From NCBI RefSeq assembly GCF_031822435.1, contig NZ_JAVQLW010000001.1, positions 2,613,501-2,677,500 on the forward strand: a stretch of DNA of 64,000 bases, in the 5' to 3' direction. The notes under the pieces are model-generated. The model ran no database searches and was not told where the DNA came from. It saw only the letters and a program-made list of their open reading frames with translations. The translations under genes were made by a program, and so were the position numbers. This document shows, piece by piece, positions 26,287-35,473 of the stretch (positions within the stretch are counted from its first letter, which is position 1; each line of letters opens with the position of its first letter). Source of the DNA: Paracoccus sp. MBLB3053 (GTDB lineage: Bacteria > Pseudomonadota > Alphaproteobacteria > Rhodobacterales > Rhodobacteraceae).

Positions 26287-27060
26287 ATGCAAGACTACAA
26301 TACGATCCGCACGGCCGGGACCGCGACGCGCTCGGCTGCCGTGGATGAAGGGCTTCGCGCCTATATGAACAAGGTCTACGGCATCATGGCCGTGGGCATG
26401 CTGGTCACAGCTGGTGCCGCTTGGGGCATGGCCGGTCTGGCCCTGTCCGATGTGCAGACCCCCTATGCCTTGGGGAATGGGCAATACCTGACCGAATTCG
26501 GCAAGACCCTCTATCTTTCGCCGCTGAAATGGGTGGTGATGTTTGCGCCGCTGCTTATGGTCTTCGGCTTCGGCGCTGCTCTGAACCGCATGTCGGTGCA
26601 GGGTGCGACCACGATGTTCTACGCTTTCGCGGCGATGATGGGCATCTCGATCAGCTGGATCTTTGCCGCCTACACGTCCTTCTCGATCGTGCAGACCTTC
26701 CTCGTGACGGCAATCGCCTTCGCTGGCCTGTCGCTCTACGGTTACACGACGAAACGCAACCTGACCGGGATGGGCACCTTCCTGATGATGGGTCTGATCG
26801 GGCTGATCGTGGCTTCGATCGTGAACATCTTCCTGAAGTCGGGTGCCATGCAGTTCGCGATCTCGGCGATCGGCGTTCTGATCTTTGCCGGTCTGACCGC
26901 CTATGACACGCAGAATATCAAGAACACCTATCTGCAACTGGCCAATTCGGACCGCGACTTTCTCGGCAAGGCCGCGATCATGGGGGCGCTGCAGCTCTAT
27001 CTGGACTTCCTGAACCTGTTCATGTTCCTGCTGCAATTCATGGGCAACCGCGACAACTAA
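26287..27060 (+). CDS. Bax inhibitor-1/YccA (YbhL) family membrane protein
   Basis: 257 residues with about seven membrane helices. Characteristic features are the start of the first helix at FAYMNKVYGIMAVG-like sequence (here AYMNKVYGIMAVGML), the internal SISWIFAAYTSFSIVQTF, and the late AYDTQNIKNTYLQ loop with the acidic pair found in BI-1 pH-sensing channels, ending ALQLYLDFLNLFMFLLQFMG. Bacterial members leak calcium or protons; physiological role is uncertain. ATG at 26287 follows GGGGAG; longer frames upstream are not supported. Confidence 0.93.
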   Translation: MQDYNTIRTAGTATRSAAVDEGLRAYMNKVYGIMAVGMLVTAGAAWGMAGLALSDVQTPYALGNGQYLTEFGKTLYLSPLKWVVMFAPLLMVFGFGAALNRMSVQGATTMFYAFAAMMGISISWIFAAYTSFSIVQTFLVTAIAFAGLSLYGYTTKRNLTGMGTFLMMGLIGLIVASIVNIFLKSGAMQFAISAIGVLIFAGLTAYDTQNIKNTYLQLANSDRDFLGKAAIMGALQLYLDFLNLFMFLLQFMGNRDN

Positions 27061-27085
27061 GCGCGACCAGAGAACACCATGACAA

Positions 27086-27111
27086 GGGCCGGGCAAAACG
27101 CCCGGCCTTTT
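27086..27111 (+). terminator. Intrinsic terminator after BI-1 gene
   Basis: An 8-bp stem GGCCGGGC/GCCCGGCC with loop AAAAC is followed by TTTT, 26 bases after the stop codon. Confidence 0.85.
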
Positions 27112-27492
27112 GCCATCCGGGGGCTGAGGCGCCGGATCGAATGCGAACCGTCACACCATGACCTCGACCTGAAACGAGGCAACGGAAATTGCCGGACGAA
27201 TGCAATCACGCAATCCGCCCGGCAGAGATTAATGCAAATCAAAACAAAAGGATAACAACTGGTAGTATCATGGCTACTGACAAGATCCTTTTCGCATGTT
27301 TCGTGCTTCCATCCTAGTTGTCCATTTGGTCAGGATCGCTCGATCTGGTCGACGAACCGATTTTCCCGAGACCTTGATGGGGTCGCCCCGGCGCGAAGGC
27401 CACATCGCGACATGATTGCTCTCAGAGGTGGTTTTCCTGTCTGCATTTGCCCGCTACTGTGCGCGCTCGCAGCAGTCGGGAGTTCGTAGCGC
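27112..27492. other. Gap upstream of the 27493 gene
   Basis: About 380 bases without a recognised gene. An AT-rich patch (about 27228-27300) probably contains a promoter. A 15-codon frame from the ATG at 27270 follows an AAAAGGA sequence and could be a leader peptide, but this is weak. Confidence 0.35.
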
Positions 27493-28368
27493 ATGCAGGT
27501 TGTCTTTCATTGCGGGGTTCATGGAACGGACCTCTACCGCATGGTCAAGACATTGATGCAGAATCAGGAATGGTTGCTTCGCAACGGGATCGAGCCGGTC
27601 ACCCCGAACAAGCATCGCGACGTGTTCTCGGAGGCCATCTCTGCGCTCAATGGAGGCGAGGCCACCGCCGAGATGGAGCAGCTGATGCTGGATGCCATAC
27701 TCGAGTCCGATCACCCGGAACGGGTGATATTCAGCACGCCGACTTTCCTCGGAAAGGCGGAACGGGCCGTCTCATCCGATGGCCTCTACGCCGCCGCTGG
27801 TGAAAAGATGGCGGCACTGGCCAATCTTTTCCCTTCGGCCGAGATCGAGTTCTTCATGGCTCTGAAGAACCCCGCGACCTTGCTGCCCTTTGTCTTCGGT
27901 CAGGACAACACCCGTGCCTATGGCGAGGTGATGGCGGGTGTCGCTCCGCAGGAACTCCGCTGGGCGCCGACCATCCGCGCCATCCAGGCCGCCCTGCCGG
28001 GCCACCGGCTGGTGCTATGGTGCCACGAAGACACCTCGCTGATCTGGCCCGAGGTTGTTCGCCGCATCGCGACCATGCCGACGGACGTTCCGCTGAAGGC
28101 TGGCCTGCAGGTGCTGGGCGACATTCTGCGCCCCGAGGGGATCGACCTGATCCGCACCGAAATGGGCAAGCAGGAAAGGCTGACGATCGAGTCCCGACGC
28201 GAGATATTTGCCGCGGCCCTCGCGCGTCATGCCCTTCCATCCGAGATGGAGGTCGAGGTCAAGCTGCCCGGCTGGACGCAGGATCTGGTCGATCTCATCA
28301 CCGATCTCTATGACGAAGACGTCGCCGAGATCGCGGCCCTGCCCGGCATAGAATTCATCACGCCGTAA
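27493..28368 (+). CDS. Conserved protein of unknown function
   Basis: 291 residues, soluble, no signal peptide or membrane helices. It starts MQVVFHCGVHGTDLYRMVKTL, a beta-strand then HCGxHxT pattern recalling the P-loop-like start of sulfotransferase/kinase folds but without a true Walker A. A segment on HRLVLWCHEDTSLIWPEVVRR is notable for Cys, His and Trp. I do not recognise the family. The gene stands alone between two terminators, so it is monocistronic. Codon use looks like that of its neighbours. Confidence 0.75.
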   Translation: MQVVFHCGVHGTDLYRMVKTLMQNQEWLLRNGIEPVTPNKHRDVFSEAISALNGGEATAEMEQLMLDAILESDHPERVIFSTPTFLGKAERAVSSDGLYAAAGEKMAALANLFPSAEIEFFMALKNPATLLPFVFGQDNTRAYGEVMAGVAPQELRWAPTIRAIQAALPGHRLVLWCHEDTSLIWPEVVRRIATMPTDVPLKAGLQVLGDILRPEGIDLIRTEMGKQERLTIESRREIFAAALARHALPSEMEVEVKLPGWTQDLVDLITDLYDEDVAEIAALPGIEFITP

Positions 28369-28372
28369 TGAG

Positions 28373-28397
28373 AAAAGGGGCCAGCAGGCCCCTTTTT
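28373..28397. terminator. Bidirectional intrinsic terminator
   Basis: Stem GGGGCC/GGCCCC with loop AGCA, flanked by AAAA on the left and TTTTT on the right. It can end both the rightward gene at 27493 and the leftward DUF2312 gene. Confidence 0.85.
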
Positions 28398-28399
28398 CG

Positions 28400-28651
28400 T
28401 CACATCATGCCAAGTGCGGCCTTGTACATCTCGAGGATCGCCTCCTCTTCGGCGATGTCGTCCTTGTCGCGCTTGCGCAGCGCGATCACCTTGCGCATCA
28501 CCTTCGTATCGTAGCCACGCGCCTTGGCTTCAGCCATCAGTTCCTTCTGGCGCTCGGCCACATCCTTCTTTTCGGCCTCGAGTTGTTCGAACTGCTCGAT
28601 GAACTGGCGCAGCTCCCCGGCTGCAATGCCATAGGCGTTGTCGTCCTGCAT
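28400..28651 (-). CDS. DUF2312 (UPF0335) protein
   Basis: 83 residues, entirely helical and highly charged, with the family core LRQFIEQFEQLEAEKKDVAE and YDTKVMRKVIALRKRD. DUF2312 proteins are small alphaproteobacterial proteins of unknown function, resembling GapR, a nucleoid-associated DNA-binding protein of Caulobacter that binds AT-rich overtwisted DNA. ATG at 28651 has AAGGAG eight bases upstream. It probably acts on DNA; that is inferred from the family. Confidence 0.9.
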   Translation of the reverse strand: MQDDNAYGIAAGELRQFIEQFEQLEAEKKDVAERQKELMAEAKARGYDTKVMRKVIALRKRDKDDIAEEEAILEMYKAALGMM

Positions 28652-28746
28652 GGTCGGCTCCTTTGTCGTCGCGAGCGGTCTAGGCCGTCTTGCAGCCTTG
28701 TGCAATCGCCGCTAGTCCCCGGCGAGGCAATGGACGGAGAAGGCCA

Positions 28747-28971
28747 ATGACGATCTGGGACGGGCTGATCTGGGGCGGCACGGCGCTGACGGTGGTCGGG
28801 CTCGCGGCGCTGTGCTGGTGCATCGTGACCGCAGCTCGCGCCAAGCGGCAGAACGATGACGAGGCCATGCGGCTCGTCATGCGCAAGGTCGTGGCCGTCA
28901 ACATGGCGGCTCTTGCGGCATCGGTCTTCGGATTGATGTTCGTGATCCTCGGCATCATGCTGGGCAATTAG
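28747..28971 (+). CDS. Small two-helix membrane protein
   Basis: 74 residues with two hydrophobic segments (about 5-30, [20 protein letters not shown], and 52-72) separated by a basic loop [14 protein letters not shown]. No family was recognised with certainty. ATG at 28747 follows GGAGAAGG. Its stop is one base before the dtd start, so both are likely cotranscribed. It may be an inner-membrane protein of unknown function. Confidence 0.7.
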   Translation: MTIWDGLIWGGTALTVVGLAALCWCIVTAARAKRQNDDEAMRLVMRKVVAVNMAALAASVFGLMFVILGIMLGN

Positions 28972-28972
28972 A

Positions 28973-29422
28973 ATGCGCGCCCTGATCCAGCGCGTGAGCG
29001 AAGCCGAGGTCAAGGTCGATGGCAAAAGCATCGGGCGCATCGATGCCGGGCTCCTGATCCTGGTCTGCGCCATGCAGGGCGACCCGGATGACGCTCCGGA
29101 AAAGCTCGCCGCGCGCGTGGCCAAGCTACGCATCTTCCGCGACGATGCGGGCAAGATGAACCGATCGGTCAGCGATATCGGCGGGGCGGCCCTTGTCGTC
29201 AGCCAGTTCACGCTGGCGGCGGACACCCGCACCGGCAACCGGCCCGGTTTTTCATCCGCAGAGGCCCCCGATCGGGGCGAGGCCCTGTATCTTCGCTTCG
29301 CGGAAGCCCTGCGCAATCTGGACCTTCAGGTCGAAACCGGAAGCTTCGGCGCGGACATGAAAGTTTCTCTGGTCAATGACGGGCCGGTGACGATCTGGAT
29401 GGATTCCACCGACCGCGCTTGA
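28973..29422 (+). CDS. dtd: D-aminoacyl-tRNA deacylase
   Basis: 149 residues, the normal length of Dtd. It has the conserved start [17 protein letters not shown], the active-site segment SQFTLAADT (SQxTLxA) and the C-terminal [11 protein letters not shown] with the Gly-cisPro motif that excludes L-amino acids. It hydrolyses D-amino acids mischarged onto tRNA (and Gly from tRNA-Ala). It follows the small membrane protein gene by one base. Confidence 0.97.
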   Translation: MRALIQRVSEAEVKVDGKSIGRIDAGLLILVCAMQGDPDDAPEKLAARVAKLRIFRDDAGKMNRSVSDIGGAALVVSQFTLAADTRTGNRPGFSSAEAPDRGEALYLRFAEALRNLDLQVETGSFGADMKVSLVNDGPVTIWMDSTDRA

Positions 29423-29647
29423 CTTTTCTGCCATTTCACCCCATTTGCGTCGCGTTGCCGCCTGCTGCCGCGTGAGCAGCCGACGCCTTTGCGTCAGGTC
29501 GGCACAAGCTTTCAGTTTCCCATTCACGCGGGGAGGCTTGCGGGTTCCGTATCGCGCCCGCTCCTCGCAACCGCCGCACGCCCGCTGAACGGGCACGCGG
29601 CCCCGTGCCATGCGCGCCGATACGCGGGCCGCTGGCTGAAAGACGAC

Positions 29648-31084
29648 ATGACTCAAGAAAACAACCGCCCGAACCGTTCGGGCAAGCCTCGTTTCAACTC
29701 GGACAAACCGCGTGGCGAGCAGACGAGCAAGCCGCGCTTCCGCGGCGGCAATGCCAAACCCACGACCAGCCACCGCCGCCACCGCGAAGAGCCGGAAGAG
29801 AAGTTCATCCGCCGCGCGATCCCCGATATCGACACGCCCTTCACCCGCATGGGGATCGACGCGCGCGTGGCGATCAACCTGCCGCCGATGGGCATCGAGG
29901 CCCCCTCGCCCATTCAGGAGAAATCCATCCCCGGCATCGTCGAAGGCCGTGACCTCTTGGGCCTCGCCCAGACCGGCACCGGCAAGACGGCGGCCTTCGG
30001 CCTGCCGATGCTGACGCGCCTTCTGAACATCGGCCGCAAGCCCGAGCCCAAGACCTGCCGCGCGCTGATCCTTGCGCCGACGCGTGAGCTTGCGACCCAG
30101 ATCGCCGAGAACATCGACCTTTACGCCGCCGGCACGGCGATCCGGCAATTCCGCGTCGTTGGCGGCGCTTCGATCAACGTCCAGACCATGCGCATGGAGC
30201 GCGGCGTCGACGTGCTGATCGCGACCCCGGGCCGCCTGATCGACCTGATCGAGCGCGGCGCGGTCGACCTGTCGCAGACCAAGTATTTGGTCCTCGACGA
30301 GGCTGACCAGATGCTGGATATCGGCTTCATCCACGCGCTGCGCCGCATCGCCAAGATGCTGCCGCGCGAGCGTCAGACGCTGCTGTTCTCGGCCACCATG
30401 CCGAAGCTGATGGAAGAACTGGCCGAAAGCTACCTGACCGATCCGCTGAAGGTCGCCGTGAACCCGCCGGGCCAGGCCGCCGCCAAGATCGAACAGGGCG
30501 TGCATTTCGTGAACCAGGGCGAGAAAGCGACGCTGCTTGCCGAATATCTTGCCAAGCACCGCGACGAACTCGCGATCGTCTTCGGCCGCACCAAGCACGG
30601 TTCCGAGAAGCTCTCGAAGCTCTTGGAAAAATGGGGCTACAGGGTCGCCGCGATCCACGGCAACAAGTCGCAGGGCCAGCGAGAGCGCGCCCTGTCGAGC
30701 TTCCGCGCCGGTGAAACCAAGGTCCTGGTCGCGACCGACGTGGCCGCCCGCGGCATCGACATCCCGGAAGTCGCGCATGTCTACAATTACGACCTGCCGA
30801 ACGTTCCGGACCAGTATGTCCACCGCATCGGCCGCACCGCCCGCGCCGGTCGTGACGGCCGCGCCATCGCCTTCTGCGCCCCTGCCGAGATCGGCGAGCT
30901 GCGCGCCATCGAAAAGGCCATGAAGGCCACGATCCCGGTCGTCGGCGGCGAAGTGCCCTTCGAGGCCAGCAAGATCCGCGAGCGTGGCGGTCCTGCCGGT
31001 CGCCCGGGCAACTCTGCCCAGGGCGCGCGCAAGCGTCCGGCGCGCCGCCCCTCGCGTGCGCCCAAATCGGCACAGCGCGACTGA
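29648..31084 (+). CDS. DEAD-box RNA helicase, RhlE-like
   Basis: 478 residues. A basic low-complexity N-terminus (about 1-50, Arg/Asn/Pro-rich) precedes the helicase core: Q motif APSPIQEKSIP, motif I AQTGTGKT, Ia PTRELATQ, II DEAD, III SAT, V VATDVAARGID, VI HRIGRTARAGR. The C-terminal tail is again Arg/Pro-rich and probably RNA-binding. It unwinds structured RNA in ribosome assembly or decay. The ATG at 29648 is the first good start; upstream 50 codons of the open frame are not family-like. The 225-base leader is long, common for cold-regulated helicases. Confidence 0.93.
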   Translation: MTQENNRPNRSGKPRFNSDKPRGEQTSKPRFRGGNAKPTTSHRRHREEPEEKFIRRAIPDIDTPFTRMGIDARVAINLPPMGIEAPSPIQEKSIPGIVEGRDLLGLAQTGTGKTAAFGLPMLTRLLNIGRKPEPKTCRALILAPTRELATQIAENIDLYAAGTAIRQFRVVGGASINVQTMRMERGVDVLIATPGRLIDLIERGAVDLSQTKYLVLDEADQMLDIGFIHALRRIAKMLPRERQTLLFSATMPKLMEELAESYLTDPLKVAVNPPGQAAAKIEQGVHFVNQGEKATLLAEYLAKHRDELAIVFGRTKHGSEKLSKLLEKWGYRVAAIHGNKSQGQRERALSSFRAGETKVLVATDVAARGIDIPEVAHVYNYDLPNVPDQYVHRIGRTARAGRDGRAIAFCAPAEIGELRAIEKAMKATIPVVGGEVPFEASKIRERGGPAGRPGNSAQGARKRPARRPSRAPKSAQRD

Positions 31085-31157
31085 AGAATGCGTGAGCCGC
31101 CGCGTGATCCTCGCGCGGCGGCTTGCGAGACCTTTCCGGCCAAGGCTATCTGCCGCC

Positions 31158-31733
31158 ATGGCCAAGCTTTATTTCCATTACTCGACGATGAACGCGGGCA
31201 AGAGCACTCTCTTGTTGCAAGCGTCATACAATTACCGCGAACGCGGCATGAAGACGCTCTTGCTGACCGCCGCCTTCGATCACCGCGGGGGCGCCGGCGT
31301 GATCGCCAGCCGCATCGGCATTTCCGAGCCCGCCACCGGTTTTTCCCCCGCCACCGACCTCTTCGCGCTGATCCGCGATCAGGGCCGCGACTGCGCCTGC
31401 ATCTTCGTCGATGAGGCGCAGTTCCTGACCGAAGAACAGGTCTGGCAGCTTGCCCGTGTCACCGATGACCTTGGGCAGCCCGTCATGTGTTACGGTCTGC
31501 GCGTCGATTTCCGCGGCCAGCTTTTCCCCGGCTCGGCCGCGCTGCTGGCCTGGGCCGACGACCTGCGCGAGGTCCGCACCATCTGCCATTGCGGGCGCAA
31601 GGCCACCATGGTCGTGCGCCAGGACGACCAGGGCCGCGTGCTGCGCGAAGGCGCACAGGTCCAGATTGGCGGCAATGAAACCTATGTCTCGCTCTGCCGC
31701 CGTCACTGGCGCATGGAAATGGGAGAAATCTGA
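31158..31733 (+). CDS. tdk: Thymidine kinase
   Basis: 191 residues, type II (bacterial) thymidine kinase. P-loop STMNAGKST near residue 12, Walker B IFVDEAQFL, the lid region with CHCGRKA and C-terminal CRRHW, whose cysteines bind structural zinc, and the substrate-binding GNETYVSLC. It phosphorylates thymidine for salvage. The start at 31158 gives the standard MAKLYFHYS. Its stop overlaps the start of the next gene by one base (TGATG). Confidence 0.96.
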   Translation: MAKLYFHYSTMNAGKSTLLLQASYNYRERGMKTLLLTAAFDHRGGAGVIASRIGISEPATGFSPATDLFALIRDQGRDCACIFVDEAQFLTEEQVWQLARVTDDLGQPVMCYGLRVDFRGQLFPGSAALLAWADDLREVRTICHCGRKATMVVRQDDQGRVLREGAQVQIGGNETYVSLCRRHWRMEMGEI

Positions 31734-32923
31734 TGATTGCCGGAAATACCAATCGCGCCTATGGCTGGGTCGCGCGCCTATTTCATTGGAGCGTGGCCGC
31801 CCTGATCCTTGGCGCGATCGGACTGGGCCTATACTCGAACAGCCTGCCGACCGGGACCGAGGCGCAGCTTCAATCGGTCTTCGCAGCCTTCTCATGGCAC
31901 AAGACTGTTGGCGTCACGGTGCTGACCCTTGCCGTCCTGCGCATCGTCTGGACCCTGACACAGCCCAAGCCCCGCCCGCTGCATCCGACCCGCAGGCTAG
32001 AGCTTTTCCTGGCCGAGGCGGTGCATTGGGCCTTGTGGATCGGCATGGTCATCATGCCCGTGACCGGCTGGATCATCCACTCGGCGGCCCCGGGGGGCTT
32101 CTCGCGCATCCTGTGGCCCTTTGGCCAGCATCTGCCCCTCATCCCCGAGAATGCCGATCTGGCCAAGGCGCTGGGGCACTTCCATGAAACCGGATGGTGG
32201 GTACTGGCGGGGCTGATCGTCTTGCATGTCGCCGGAGCGCTGAAACATGCGCTGATCGACCGCGACGGCACTTTGTCGCGCATGGCAGGCCCTGCCCACC
32301 GTGCGCCCGAGCCGCCCGCCTCCCAAGCATCGCCCCTTTCGCATCTCCTGCCCATTCTGGCCGCGCTCGCGATCTGGGCGGGCACGGCACTGATCCCCGC
32401 CGAGCAGACCGAAGAACCCGTCGCCACCGCGGCGCAGCCCGCCTCGGGCTGGGCGGTCCAGCAAGGCACGCTGGGGATCGAGGTGGCGCAGGGCGGCGCG
32501 CCGATTTCCGGGCAATTCGGCTCGTGGCAGGCGGCGATCGACTATGATCCGACCGCCAAGACCGGCCATGTCGCGGTCAGCATCGACATCGCCTCGCTGA
32601 CGCTGGGCGCGGTCAGCGACAATGCCAAGGGGCCGGATTTCCTGAACGCCCCCGCCTTTCCGACCGCCAAGTTCGCAGGCGACATCCTGCCCCCCGCAAC
32701 CGAGGGCATACCCCATATCGCACGCGGCAGCCTGACCATTGCGGGCCAGACCGTTCCGGCGGAACTGCCCTTCTCGCTGGAGATTTCCGGCAGCGTGGCC
32801 AAGGCCCAAGGCGAGATGACGGTGGACCGCCGCGATTTCGGCATAGGCGCGGGCTACGGCGATGAAAGCACGGTGGGCTTCCCGGTCACGATCCGCTTCG
32901 ATCTAACCGCCACGCAGCAATGA
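31733..32923 (+). CDS. Cytochrome b561 fused to YceI-like domain
   Basis: 396 residues in two parts. Residues about 1-185 form a four-helix b561-type membrane cytochrome with likely haem-ligand histidines (FHWS, WHKTVG, HWALW, HETGWW, LHVAGALKHAL). After a short linker and a further hydrophobic segment (about 208-226), residues 245-396 resemble the YceI lipocalin-like fold (AIDYDPTAKTGHVAVSIDIASL, NAPAFPTAKFAG, VDRRDFGIGAG), which binds isoprenoids. A quinone/isoprenoid redox role is plausible. ATG overlaps the tdk stop. Separate b561 and YceI genes are often adjacent; here they are one ORF. Confidence 0.85.
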   Translation: MIAGNTNRAYGWVARLFHWSVAALILGAIGLGLYSNSLPTGTEAQLQSVFAAFSWHKTVGVTVLTLAVLRIVWTLTQPKPRPLHPTRRLELFLAEAVHWALWIGMVIMPVTGWIIHSAAPGGFSRILWPFGQHLPLIPENADLAKALGHFHETGWWVLAGLIVLHVAGALKHALIDRDGTLSRMAGPAHRAPEPPASQASPLSHLLPILAALAIWAGTALIPAEQTEEPVATAAQPASGWAVQQGTLGIEVAQGGAPISGQFGSWQAAIDYDPTAKTGHVAVSIDIASLTLGAVSDNAKGPDFLNAPAFPTAKFAGDILPPATEGIPHIARGSLTIAGQTVPAELPFSLEISGSVAKAQGEMTVDRRDFGIGAGYGDESTVGFPVTIRFDLTATQQ

Positions 32924-32952
32924 AAAAGGGCCGCCCGATGGGGCGGCCCTTT
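32924..32952. terminator. Convergent terminator between b561-YceI and ndk
   Basis: Stem GGGCCGCCC/GGGCGGCCC with loop GATG, preceded by five A residues and followed by TTT. It can serve both the rightward gene and ndk on the other strand. Confidence 0.8.
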
Positions 32953-32976
32953 CCATTTCCGGGGAACGAGACGGGA

Positions 32977-33399
32977 TTAGCCGACCAGTTCGAGACCCGA
33001 GAAGAAGAAGGCGATCTCACGGGCAGCTGCTTCCGGGCTGTCCGAACCGTGGACCGAGTTCTCGCCGACCGACAGGGCGAATTCCTTGCGGATGGTGCCT
33101 TCGTCGGCATTCGCCGGGTTGGTGGCGCCCATGACTTCGCGGTTCTTCAGGATGGCGCCTTCGCCTTCCAGAACTTGCACGACGACCGGCTCGGACACCA
33201 TGAACTCGGTCAGTTCGCCGAAGAAGGGACGCTCTTTGTGCTCGGCATAGAACTGGCCGGCTTGGGCCAGGGTCAGCTGGATGCGCTTTTGCGCGACGAT
33301 GCGCAGGCCCGCATCCTCGAACTTGGCGTTGATCTTGCCAGTCAGGTTGCGCTTGGTGGCGTCGGGTTTGATGATCGAAAGCGTGCGTTCGGTCGCCAT
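32977..33399 (-). CDS. ndk: Nucleoside diphosphate kinase
   Basis: 140 residues, standard length. It starts [20 protein letters not shown], has the Kpn-loop region and the active-site histidine in [12 protein letters not shown], with the conserved ending [12 protein letters not shown]. The enzyme equilibrates nucleoside di- and triphosphates. Start at 33399 is chosen although a very long in-frame extension exists upstream on this strand: that extension is the mirror image of the ABC-F gene, not coding. RBS AAGGAC lies upstream. Confidence 0.98.
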   Translation of the reverse strand: MATERTLSIIKPDATKRNLTGKINAKFEDAGLRIVAQKRIQLTLAQAGQFYAEHKERPFFGELTEFMVSEPVVVQVLEGEGAILKNREVMGATNPANADEGTIRKEFALSVGENSVHGSDSPEAAAREIAFFFSGLELVG

Positions 33400-33525
33400 G
33401 TCAGATGTCCTTGTGAAAATGCGGGCCGGATTGCCCTGAAATCCGCGCCCGGTTAGCACGCGCGGCCTGCGATGAAAAGCGGGCGCGGCATTGACGCCCG
33501 CCCCGCCTTGCTCCATGCCGTGCGA

Positions 33526-35373
33526 ATGCTGCGCATTGATGACATCAACTATTCCATCGCTGGTCGACCGCTGTTCGAGCAGGCCACGGCCACGATTCCC
33601 TATGGCCACAAGGTCGGGCTTGTCGGACCCAACGGCACCGGCAAGACAACGCTCTTCAAGCTGATCCGGGGCGAGCTTTCGCTGGATGCGGGCACGATCA
33701 CCCTGCCCCCCCGCGCCCGCATCGGCGGCGTCGCACAAGAGGCGCCGGGCACTGCAACCAGCGTCCTCGACACGGTGCTCGCCGCCGATACCGAACGCGC
33801 CGGGCTGATGGCCGAGGCCGAGCATGCCAGCGACCCGGCTCGCATCGCCGAGATCCAGACCCGGCTCGCCGATATCGACGCCTGGTCCGCCGAGGCCCGC
33901 GCCGCGACCATCCTGAAGGGCCTCGGTTTCTCGACCGAGGACCAGCTGCGCCCGACCAGCGACTATTCCGGTGGCTGGCGGATGCGCGTGGCGCTGGCGG
34001 GGGTGCTTTTCTCGCAGCCCGACCTGCTGCTGCTCGACGAGCCGACCAACTACCTCGACCTCGAAGGCGCGCTGTGGCTCGAAAGCTACCTGCAGCGCTA
34101 TCCCCATACCGTCATCGTCATCAGCCATGACCGCGACCTTTTGAACCGCGCCGTCGGGCATATCCTGCATCTCGAGGAACGCCGGCTGACGCTCTATACC
34201 GGCGGCTACGACACCTTCGCGCGCACCCGCGCCGAGAAACGCGCCCTGCAGGCCGCCGAGGCCAAGAAGCAGGAGGCCCGCCGCGCCCATCTGCAAAGCT
34301 TCGTCGACCGCTTTCGCGCCAAGGCCAGCAAGGCCGTGCAGGCGCAGGCCCGGATCAAGATGCTGGCCAAGATGGAGCCGATCACCGCCCCCGAAGAGGC
34401 GAAGTTCCACCGTTTCACCTTCCCGCAGCCGGACCAGCTGTCGCCGCCCATCGTCTCGATGGACGGGCTGTCGGTCGGCTATGACGGCCGCGCGGTGCTG
34501 AAACGGCTGAGCCTGCGCATCGACCAGGACGACCGCATCGCGTTGCTGGGCCGCAACGGCCAGGGCAAGTCGACGCTTTCGAAGCTGCTCGCCGAACGCC
34601 TCGAGGCGATGGAGGGCAGGATCGCGCGCTCGAACAAGCTGCGCATCGGCTATTTCGCCCAGCACCAGGTCGACGAGCTGGAACTGGGCGACACACCGCT
34701 CGACCATGTCCGCCGCTTGCGCCCGGACGAGGCCCCGGCGAAGCTGCGCGCGCGCCTTGCCGGTTTCGGCCTGATGGAGGCCCAGGCCGAGACCAGGGTC
34801 GGCCAGTTGTCGGGCGGCCAGAAGGCGCGGCTGTCGCTGCTGCTCGCGACCATCGACGCGCCGCATCTGCTGATCCTCGACGAGCCGACCAACCACCTCG
34901 ACATCGAAAGCCGCGAGGCCCTGACCGAGGCGCTGAACGACTATACCGGCGCGGTCGTGCTGGTCAGCCATGACATGCACCTCCTGAGCCTCGTCGCCGA
35001 CCGGCTCTGGCTGGTCGATCAGGGGGGCGTGACGCCCTGGCAGGGCGATCTCGACGATTACCGCAAGATGCTGCTGCAAGGCGAGGAAAAGGCCGAGGCA
35101 AAACCCGAGGCCAAGCCGAAGCCGCAGCGCCCGTCGCGCGACAAGATCCTGGAACTGCGCGCCGAGGCCCGAAAGGCCGAGGAACGGGTCGAGAAGCTGA
35201 CCGCGATGCTCGAAAAGCTCGACGCGATCATGGCCGACCCCACGACCTATGACGACACATTGAAAGCCGAAGCCTTCGGGCGCAAGCATGCCGAGGCCAG
35301 CGAAGCCATGATGCGGGCCGAAAGCCTGTGGATGGAGGCGCTGGAGCGGCTCGACCAGGCCGAGCGAACATGA
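33526..35373 (+). CDS. ABC-F family ATPase
   Basis: 615 residues, two ABC domains without membrane segments. Domain 1: Walker [10 protein letters not shown], signature YSGGW, Walker [13 protein letters not shown]; an arginine/lysine-rich interdomain linker (about 245-300); domain 2: [26 protein letters not shown]; then an acidic/proline linker and a C-terminal coiled coil (about 545-612). ABC-F proteins bind the ribosomal E-site and regulate translation; this architecture is near YheS/Uup. Start at ATG 33526 gives [16 protein letters not shown]; an upstream 18-codon extension is unlikely. Confidence 0.93.
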   Translation: MLRIDDINYSIAGRPLFEQATATIPYGHKVGLVGPNGTGKTTLFKLIRGELSLDAGTITLPPRARIGGVAQEAPGTATSVLDTVLAADTERAGLMAEAEHASDPARIAEIQTRLADIDAWSAEARAATILKGLGFSTEDQLRPTSDYSGGWRMRVALAGVLFSQPDLLLLDEPTNYLDLEGALWLESYLQRYPHTVIVISHDRDLLNRAVGHILHLEERRLTLYTGGYDTFARTRAEKRALQAAEAKKQEARRAHLQSFVDRFRAKASKAVQAQARIKMLAKMEPITAPEEAKFHRFTFPQPDQLSPPIVSMDGLSVGYDGRAVLKRLSLRIDQDDRIALLGRNGQGKSTLSKLLAERLEAMEGRIARSNKLRIGYFAQHQVDELELGDTPLDHVRRLRPDEAPAKLRARLAGFGLMEAQAETRVGQLSGGQKARLSLLLATIDAPHLLILDEPTNHLDIESREALTEALNDYTGAVVLVSHDMHLLSLVADRLWLVDQGGVTPWQGDLDDYRKMLLQGEEKAEAKPEAKPKPQRPSRDKILELRAEARKAEERVEKLTAMLEKLDAIMADPTTYDDTLKAEAFGRKHAEASEAMMRAESLWMEALERLDQAERT

Positions 35374-35473
35374 ATGCCACAGTCTGGAAATATCGCCTGG
35401 CTCCTGCTGTTCACGGGTTGAGCCGAGGATAAAGTTTCGTCAATAGCTTGCGACAACTAGCTCCCCGGATTCG

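Noticed and set aside
33400..35289. Apparent 630-codon extension upstream of ndk on the minus strand
   Set aside because: The extra region is antisense to the ABC-F gene and has no family resemblance; ndk itself starts at 33399.
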